A stretch of 64,000 nt of DNA from Lactifluus volemus (taxonomy: Eukaryota > Basidiomycota > Agaricomycetes > Russulales > Russulaceae), in assembly GCA_022376515.1 (NCBI GenBank), contig WTXI01000057.1, positions 62,001 through 126,000 of the forward strand, read 5' to 3'. The position numbers and the translations under genes were made by a program. The first letter of the stretch is position 1. Each line of letters opens with the position of its first letter. A model generated the notes under the pieces. It was not told the origin of the DNA. It was given only the letters and a program-made list of their open reading frames with translations, and ran no database searches. Shown in pieces: positions 56,592 to 64,000 of the stretch.

Positions 56592-56640
56592 AACCGAGGT
56601 ATGGGTTCCATCTAGTTTGGTGTAAACAAGTCAAGAAGTA

Positions 56641-59223
56641 AGTGTTCCACATGCATCCAAGATCTTAGATTCCTCGGACCCCAGTCACTCTTCCCCGCAT
56701 ATCAGTTGAAACATCACTACTGTACACTCATCTCTAGAGCATCCCCGTCTCATCTGAATTTTCAACCAAGAGCACGTGAACTATCATATATTTTGGGGCC
56801 CATATAACTAATGCTTGTCCACGTAGTGTGACCGCTCACGCGCTGATGTGCTGTCTACACGATCAAAAATATATTTATCCCATCTCTCGTCAACCTTCCT
56901 TTTCTCGCCACAAGCTCGCATTGTTCATGGATGAGCGCCGCCTTATCCGTGACGTATCTGCGTCTTCGTTCTATTAATATTGTATCAGGTGTACTGAATG
57001 CGTGGGCTTCTTTGACCGCCGCGCCTCCCCGGATCCATACATCAGCCTGAGGGACTTGAAGCTGCATGACTGCCTCCCTCTCGTGCTCCGGTGGCGGACC
57101 CTCGGAGCCGTAGAACAGGATCCATGTCACTACTCATGTGCATCCCGACCCCTTGACCATTTGCGTGTGAAAGGATCACAATCCGGTTTTTCTCCCCTCA
57201 ACCCGTCATTTACGACATCCTCAGGCCCGTCTAACCACCGTATACATTCTCAAAGTTCTCACCAAATTGAGTTTAGGAAAACTGGATAGCATATATAAGT
57301 GACCAACACGAAAAGGTTGAAGAGGGCGCTGTTCACCAGGACTGCGGTTTCACTGGAGCACAAGAGTCGGGATGTTGTATGTCCCTCGGCTGGTGTGTTT
57401 CACAGATTAACATGCCTAGCTCAAACCCTCAAGATCCCAGGCTCCCAGGCCAGACCAGACAATTTCTTCTTTGCAGGTCAAATGTTTCCAGTACGACCCA
57501 GCCCCCGTCCTCCCTCCCTGTTTGATGTGCGCTATCCTGACTGCGATCAGATCCTTTGACACTGGAGGCAGAGACGGATCAAAAAAAACTTGACTTTTTT
57601 TACAAAAATAAAAAAGAAGTTGCAATCTCTTCGTAGTGTTTGCAGCAATGCAGCTACCGGAAGCACCTCTGGTTCACGGGGTCCCCGTCTTGGATCATGT
57701 AAATTGCAAATTTCGCCTGACGGCGTTTATAATAAGAGCCACGGCCGTCAACGAAGAATATTTGAATGGTCAGAACCGTGAAACCGCGGGTGCAGCGAGG
57801 GGTCGATTTCGATTTTTCCACGTCAATGTATGGTCGCCGGCGCCCGATAGTCGATGTTGGCTGTATATAATTTGCTCGTAATAGCTTATAACGAGGAACT
57901 ATTAAAAAGTCACGAGTTTCGCAGGTGGAGCAACTTTGGGGGGATTCATTTTTTGTATGTGGGACGACACATTAATGCACATAAATTTCCGCGCGACCGC
58001 GTGCTTCGCTTTGTGGCAAAGTCACGAGCCCCTTGCACGAGCCCCACTTCAACGTTTCTCCGGGCGGGAACAGAACTGCCGGAACCCCAAACTGATCATT
58101 AAAATCTAACAATTGTGGGTGATGAGTGTGGGTGATCATCTTCTGAACTAGATCCGGTGACGATCCCGCACACGGGTCCTCGCCTGCTGGGCTTGCTGTA
58201 GATGAGGTCGCAAGGAGGTTGAGCCGAATCGGAGCCGCTAGCCGCCGAAAGTCATTTCTCCCCGCACCTGCGCCGCTTACAGTTCACACGTGGCGTTGTT
58301 TGACTTGAAAGCTTTTTGGTACGCCACGCACCTTGTCTGAGGGATAAAATGCAACATGTGGAGGATCCGTGGGGGACGGTGGTCATAGCCCGTCTCGTCA
58401 AAAAAAAAAGAGAAAGAAATCACGGCATCCTTGGTCCTTCACTTCCCCGAGTAATGCAGTTGATGATAAAAAGTGCACACCCTCTACCCATAACCCTAGG
58501 CTGCACTTTTTCGCCATGGAAGAATCGGGAGATGGAACTTGTCGTAAAATAGAACGCGATACCGAACTTTAATGACACGGCTCGGGGAATGTAGAGTTCC
58601 AACAACCCCGCGGGGCGACGTTGATCGATCCAGGTGTAAGTTAACTCGGGCTGGAACTTGACGACGAATCTTATCCAGGGCACGATTAAAGTATCTCGGT
58701 ACTGTATCCATGCTGCAGAGCCGAGTGCCGGCCACGGTATACTGTATTGCAGTAGCGAGAATTGGGCTTGGTGCCGATTCCCGCGCGTAAAATATACGGG
58801 CACACCACTCCGACTCGGAGAGTGGTAAGCGAAAGTTATGAGAATGAGGCGCGTGACAAAAAAGACGGCCAAGAGTTGGCTTGGAGGACCACAAAAATGA
58901 AAAAAAAAAAAAAACACCGAAAGGTATTATAATAGAGATCGGTTCGCAAGAAAACTGACCATGTGTTGATGGCTGCACATTGACACGTATGGTCACAGGG
59001 CCCATGATATTCGTGCCGAGTTGTGTGATGGGAAATTCTGACCCGGGGGTCGGAATTTGGCTTAGGAGGACCCCTTCCTTCCAACTGCGGTATGTAATTC
59101 TCACCTATGTTTATTTTAAATCAGTCATCAGTTTATTATGTGCTTCCTCTGTTGCACGCAAACTATCTAAGGCTACTAGTACACTGTCAATACCAATGAG
59201 ATACCATACAAGGAATTAAGGAC
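56641..59223. other. Spacer of the inverted duplication, no gene recognised
   Basis: Several short open frames exist on both strands (for example 57002-57289, 58420-58917) but none has a known motif or a plausible exon partner. Poly-A/T runs occur at about 57580-57620, 58402-58412 and 58898-58915. Confidence 0.4.
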
Positions 59224-59900
59224 TTGGAGGGATTCCGAAGGATTCCGAGGGAGTGCCGGGGTGCCATATGCAGGGGCGGGGCGGGGCCGCAGACGAGGCG
59301 GAGCAGAATAAGGTCCGGCCTCAGTTGGAAGAGAGGAAGGCGATCGGAGCCGAGAAGTTCCTGGGAGGACCGTATCCTCAGCCACGTCGTTCTGTCTCCC
59401 CCCCCATCTGTCACAACATCAAGGAGGGAGCCTGAAGGGTTCACGGAGGACTGGGCGGTGAATCACCGGTGATTGAGATCGACGATTTCCCAAAGTTGAC
59501 TGGAGCATTGGCAACTTTGTCGGAAACGTTATCGACCTCGGCACTACCATCCTCATCGATGATCGACGAGCTCACCACCCGGATGTTCCTCCATCACGCC
59601 AGCCCGCCTTTGTTCAAGTACCCGGGAAACCGTCTCCTTAGGATCTACGTCACCATCTCGGACGAGGATATGTAGAAGCCTAGCCCGGAGACCCTCGACC
59701 ATGACCATGAAGCCTCCTCAACCACAACCACGGCCCGTACGTCATGGTCATAAACCGTGGCTACACCTCTGACCTCACCGTCGGACGCCTCAACACCATC
59801 CGTTCATTCACCAGGGACTACTTCAAGGGCAGGCCTGGTCGGAAACCGCCGTCTTGCCTCGCAACTCCAGGCGCTAAAACTCTCGCAGGCCCTCAGGCAG
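59224..59900 (+). pseudogene. Decayed serine-protease-like (trypsin-fold) gene fragment
   Basis: Pieces of one protein appear in changing frames: EGFTEDWAV near 59435, then IEIDDF, then in another frame SIGNFVGNVIDLGTTI, then FKYPGNRLLRIYVTISDED, and after a stop VINRGYTSDLTVGRLNTIRS and FTRDYFKGRPG (to about 59855). The order matches a large family of uncharacterised agaricomycete proteins with a trypsin-like fold (recalled, not searched). The fragment ends before the expected GDSGS-type motif. At least three frame changes and a stop make it a pseudogene. Confidence 0.5.
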
Positions 59901-60866
59901 GTGGACATGGGCATGAGTGGGTAGGAACGTGGATGTGATGTGGACGTGAACGGGAGGTTGAAGGCAGGCAGACACGGATGGACAAGTTGGGGGAGGCGTG
60001 CATCAGCAGCTAGGTGCGGGCAAGGACACGGACACACTGGCAGATGGACAAGTGGGAGCAAGTGTTTGCAGGAGAGGATGGGGATGGGGACAGTGTGGGT
60101 GAGAAGTGTGAAGAAGCATAGGATATCACATTATAACTCACCTTCACCGTTCAACTATCTCATCCATCTTTTATGGGCAGTGGCTGTGGTGGAAGTGGGG
60201 GATGTTGTGACATGGTGGGTGCGGACGAGACGCCGCATAGAGCTGGTATCCACAGATCCAGGTGCGCTCATCAAAAAATGCCATTTCTACAAAGATTTTT
60301 GATTTTTTCATGTCAGAATATTTTGTTCACCAGATCGAGACCGCCCTGCCCCGAGAGAACCAAAAAATAAAAGGTCATCATGATGGATGGCCGCAGCACG
60401 GCAAGATTACCGAATCGTATAGACACTGCACTCTGGGGTCTGAAGAAGGAATACGATAGATGTAGACGATAAGACTCTTTTGGCCGTATGTACGACTGCA
60501 TTGGGACGTGTTACCATGAATGGGCAAGTAGGAGTGAATTGAACTGTCACGAGCTCAGCGCTCATCTGTAACCATGTAACCTTGAAGGGGTTAAGAGGCA
60601 TCTAGGATTCAAGTGGTCCCACACAATTCTAAACTCTACTGATATACAAGAAAAAGGCGTAGCACGCAAAAACCGGATTTAGTCCGGCATGCTGTTCGAA
60701 GCTGCCCCAGTTGAAGTAAGTTACAAGTGGCAAAAACAGGGTTGCGAATTCAGCTTGGGAGGAGACCGCGCCCCGAACAAATCCCCAAGAACATTGCCAG
60801 ATGTCTGACACTAATCCTCCTCGACTGGTTTCCGCCAAACTAGTAGACGGAACCCATACGTGGCTT
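59901..60866. other. Spacer, no gene recognised
   Basis: G-rich, repetitive-looking sequence at 59900-60120 (GGGGATGGGGA type), then nothing recognised before the right arm begins near 60830. Confidence 0.35.
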
Positions 60867-60877
60867 GGGATAAATAG
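60867..60877 (+). promoter_or_regulatory. TATA-like element of the duplicate transporter
   Basis: GGGATAAATAG, 79-89 nt before the ATG at 60956; same motif as at 56581-56591. Confidence 0.5.
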
Positions 60878-60955
60878 CCTGACGGTGACCTTCTCTCATG
60901 ACTAGCTGCTTTCAACCGTCGCCCTTTCTTTCACTTGATATTCTCTCTCATCATC

Positions 60956-62781
60956 ATGCCAGGTGGTCCAGTCCCTCTAGGTGGCGGTATTGGGGCTAAT
61001 GCTCCCCATAGCAAATTCGCCGGAATCCTTATGGTTCGTCCTTTATCCTTCTACAGTACTCGCTTTTTCACTCCTCACATCTTATCCTCACAAAGGCCGC
61101 TTTTGCCGCGTTCGGTGGTATCCTCTATGGTTACGATACCGGTACCATCTCTGGTCTCCAGCAGATGCCAGACTGGCTCCGTACTTTTGGTCATCCCGTT
61201 CCAGTCTCTTCAACCTTTCCCGATGGCTACGGTATCTCCTCTTCTCAGAGGTCTCTCGTTGTATCAATTCTCTCCGCCGGTACCTTCTTCGGTCCGTTTC
61301 ATCCTCCTTCTTTCAATCCCCTTCTCATCTCCTTTATCTAGGCGCTCTTTCTGCTGCTCCCTTCGGTGACATTCTTGGTCGCAAATGGGGTCTGGTTGCT
61401 TCGTGTTGCGTCTTCTCTATTGGAGTCGCCCTCCAGACGGCCGCGACCACTCTCCCTCTCTTCATCGTCGGTCGTATTTTCGCTGGCCTAGGCGTCGGTG
61501 CGGTTTCCGCTTTGGTCCCAATGTACCAGTCCGAGTGCTCCCCCAAGTGGATTCGTGGCGCCGTCGTCAGTCTCTACCAGTGGGCTATCACTATTGGCCT
61601 CCTCCTCTCCAATATTTGCAACTACGCGACGAAAAACCGACCTAACCACTCAGCGTATCGGATTCCTATTGCTATTCAATTTATCTGGGCTGCAATCCTC
61701 GCTGGCGGCATGATCTTCCTTCCAGAGGTGAGCACTTTTGCACATGATCAGTGATGAAATGGACTTGTCTAACATACTCCAGTCCCCTCGTTGGTTAATC
61801 AAGAAACATCGTGATTCAGATGCGGCTATTGCTCTCTCCCGCCTCACCTCTCTCCCCCGTGATCACCCTGAAGTTATTTCCGAGCTTGAAGAGATTCGGA
61901 TCAACTTGAAGCACGAGGAGGAACTAGGCGAATCCTCCTACCTCGATTGTTTCCGTTTGTCGGACAATCGGATACGCTTCCGCACTCTCACGGGTATCTT
62001 CCTCCAAGCTTGGCAACAGCTGACCGGCATCAACTTTATCTTCTACTTTGGGACCACCTTTTTCACGAACGCCGGGATCCACAACCCCTACCTTATCTCC
62101 ATTGCCACCTCCACAGTTAATGTTGGCATGACCCTACCCGGAATATATGGTGTGGAACGATTCGGTCGTCGGCGACTGCTTCTTGTTGGTGCAGTCGGCA
62201 TGACGGTCTGCGAGTACATCATTGCGATCATTGGTTCGACTACATCGAAGACCAACCAGCCCGCGCAGTCCGCCGAGGTCGCCCTGGTCTGTTTCTACCT
62301 CGCATTCTTCGCTTCCACGTGGGGACCTATCGCGTGGGTGATTACCGGGGAAATATTCCCTCTGAATATCCGTGCCAAGGCCATGTCTCTCTCGACTGCA
62401 TCCAACTGGCTTTGGAACTTTGGTATAACCTACGCTAGTGCGTTTCTCTTTTTTCTTCTTCTTCGATTCGCGTTTTGGTGACACATCCTCATCTATTTTT
62501 CGCAGCCCCGTACATGGTCGAATCTGGCCCGGAAGTGCAGACCTTGGCACCAAGGTATTCTACATTTGGGGCACGACGTGTTCCTGCTGCATCATCTTTG
62601 CATATTTCTGCATCCCTGAGACGAAGGGCTCTCCCTGGAACAAATCGACTTGTTGTACCGGAACGTGACTCCCGTTCGCTCGGTTCAATACCGCAAGCAA
62701 CTTGTTGCGCAAGGCCTCGAGCTCGGGGCCCAGCCCGTTTCCGAGAAAGAGGACGATCTGGTTTCGAACGAGAAAGTTTGA
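60956..62781 (+). pseudogene. MFS sugar transporter duplicate with frameshifted last exon
   Basis: Exons 60956-61033, 61096-61291, 61342-61727 and 61783-62437 have exactly the lengths of the intact copy (78, 196, 386, 655 nt) and no frame break, covering TM1 to about TM10 with GDILGRKWG, PESPRWL and QQLTGINFIFYFG intact. The last exon (62506-62781) is 276 nt instead of 278: one base is missing near 62537 (CCCGG against CCCCGG) and one near 62628 (GGCTCTCCC against GGTCTCTCCC). Translation leaves frame before the last helices, loses PETKG and runs on to a stop near 62975. The first four exons still look constrained, so the lesions are young; a sequencing error in the short runs is possible. 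Confidence 0.75.
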
Positions 62782-62804
62782 TGCGTACACAGCGCACAGG
62801 GCAG

Positions 62805-63298
62805 TGTAAGGCAGCCGCGTGGCTGGTCTCGAAATTTCGCTCTGTACGCCACGTACCCCCTTTCCTGTCTTCCTCTAGTCTTGTCTCATTCTACTCCCTT
62901 TTCCTCCTCTCCCGCCGAGACTTTCGGCTACTTTACAACTCCTGGCTCGTCGTCTCGATTTTCTCGTCTAGATAAAAGAGCCACGATGTCACCTCGGTTA
63001 CGAAAACTCTTACGCCTCGGCCATAGACCCGTCCTCTGTGGCCTCGGTTCTAATGTATATAAAAGACCTGTGAATTAGAAGTAGCGAAGTATCGCCGCGT
63101 TTCCCCCTTTTTTCTCGAAATCTTCTCGTCTGCCTCAAGGCTCCTTCAAATTTCGCCTTCTTCTGCCTCGTCTCCGTCCCGTAACAGCTTCCTTGGCCCC
63201 ATTTTAGTCTTACCTCTGATTTCTTAACCCGGTCCTCCCCTTTGCTACTATCCCTTTTCTCTCCACTTCTCACTCGATGAATCTCGGACTCACTACCA
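62805..63298 (+). mobile_element. Candidate solo LTR
   Basis: A stretch of about 494 bp present only in the right arm. It begins TGTAAGGCAGCC, similar to the first bases of the full element's LTR (TGTAAGGTAGGC), and ends in CA. It contains a TATA-like TATATAAAAGA at about 63056-63066 followed by CT-rich leader-like sequence. I could not find a clean target duplication (GGCAG before, GGAGA after), and about 110 bp of the left-arm sequence are missing at this place. Confidence 0.4.
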
Positions 63299-63570
63299 GG
63301 AGATGTGATATTTCTCTAGCGAGGGCGCGTTGGACGTCATTGTTTTACGATGGACATGCCTGACAATGAAAAATATACAACTTGTTGTATTAATTTTAAT
63401 GCCTAGCTCTACGATCCTTTTTTTTTTCTTGTGCTCATTTATCGAAACCAATCTGATACTACCCCCGCTAGCAACAGAGATGTGCCCTCAATGAACGAGA
63501 GCACGTGAGAGTTCTGCTGACTCCTTGAACCAATGACCCAAGGGTTGGACCGCAAAGACGACCGGAAGAT

Positions 63571-64000
63571 GGATTCTCCTATAAGGGGGCCCGAGTCTGT
63601 TGAGATGGCTCAGTTTCTCACTCACAAACTTTGCCTCAATCCTCCACTTTACGCGACCCAAATCTGTGGTGTGCTTGGAACGTAGTACAGGCATCACTCA
63701 AGTAATATATATAGGGCATGTTTTCAGTAGATAATGCACCCACAACATACAAAACAAAACAGCTTCCGAAACACAAACCTTATTGGTTACCGTATTGGGC
63801 ACACACGGTAATATGGCATCACGTGAGCTAAAATTCTCAATTTCCGACCACAGTTTGTCGGGTCCACGTCGACACGGACAGAGTAACTCGTAGGCTATGG
63901 GACAGACCACTTCTTCTACTCAGCATTATCCTGCCTCATCGTCATCCGCTACCTGCCCAGTGGATCATTCGACGTTTGCAAGACATCAACATCCACAGGC
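63571..64000. other. Right edge, nothing recognised
   Basis: No gene, RNA or repeat that I can support; short open frames on the minus strand have no known motif. Confidence 0.35.

Larger units (their letters stand above)
54290..56640 (-). repeat. Left arm of an inverted duplication (transporter locus)
   Basis: The arm holds the intact transporter with flanks. Its reverse complement matches 60830-63570, including about 120 bp of promoter and about 350 bp of 3' flank (shared landmark CCAAGGAGTCAGCAGA near 54355-54370). Confidence 0.85.
60830..63570 (+). repeat. Right arm of the inverted duplication
   Basis: Reverse-complement partner of 54290-56640. It is about 400 bp longer because of sequence present only here at about 62805-63298. 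Confidence 0.85.

Noticed and set aside
57002..58917. Several open frames in the transporter spacer as possible genes
   Set aside because: No motif, no exon partners and low-complexity runs; I cannot support them.
62506..62975. Frameshifted end of the second transporter as a new functional C-terminus
   Set aside because: The shifted reading has no membrane helix pattern or PETKG motif, and the original frame is fully recognisable on the other side of each deletion.

Overview
The window is fungal nuclear DNA, most likely from a mushroom-forming or crust-type basidiomycete (Agaricomycetes; a Cantharellales/Rhizoctonia-like genome would fit, but this is inference). The signs are genes split by many 43-84 nt GT-AG introns, DUF6535 membrane proteins, expanded NACHT-WD40 (NLR-type) genes whose WD repeats are nearly identical, a compact Ty3/gypsy retrotransposon, and many decayed gene copies. 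No prokaryotic feature, tRNA, rRNA or CRISPR array was seen.

Layout. 0-3 kb: NLR A on the minus strand, running off the left edge. 4.7-15.1 kb: a DUF6535 gene split in its second exon by a complete 8.2 kb LTR retrotransposon (6713-14939) whose two 881-bp LTRs looked identical. 17.1-19.4 kb: the intact DUF6535 paralogue. 21.0-22.0 kb: a decayed 5' copy of a phospholipase D gene. 22.3-27.5 kb: NLR B (minus). 28.3-31.5 kb: a divergent pair, methionine-R-sulfoxide reductase (MsrB, minus) and an RRN5-like Pol I factor (plus). 32.9-37.9 kb: NLR C (plus). 38.0-40.0 kb: a broken copy of the RRN5-like gene. 41.4-46.4 kb: NLR D (plus). The interval from inside RRN5 to just past NLR C is tandemly duplicated, giving RRN5-like pseudogene + NLR D. 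47.3-48.4 kb: a frameshifted retroelement gag-like remnant. 49.3 kb: a 146-bp palindrome. 49.5-53.1 kb: a nearly complete phospholipase D gene (minus). 54.3-63.6 kb: an inverted duplication carrying two head-to-head sugar transporters; the left one is intact, the right one has two single-base deletions in its last exon and a solo-LTR-like insertion behind it. A decayed serine-protease-like gene lies between them.

How the parts relate. The NLRs have an N-terminal helical domain (possibly HeLo/MLKL-like), a NACHT NTPase and 14-15 WD40 blades: the architecture of fungal NLRs linked to non-self recognition and regulated cell death. A, C and D are very recent copies of one another; B is an older relative. 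C and D differ in WD-blade number and in surface residues, and the three recent copies differ in a 22-nt microexon: kept with a good acceptor in C, kept but followed by a mutated acceptor in A, deleted in D. The most interesting content is this evolving NLR cluster (repeat-number change, splice change, conserved upstream ORF, 3n stop-free intron) and the very young retroelement insertion. Exon borders were worked out by hand from GT-AG sites and phase, so they need transcript support.
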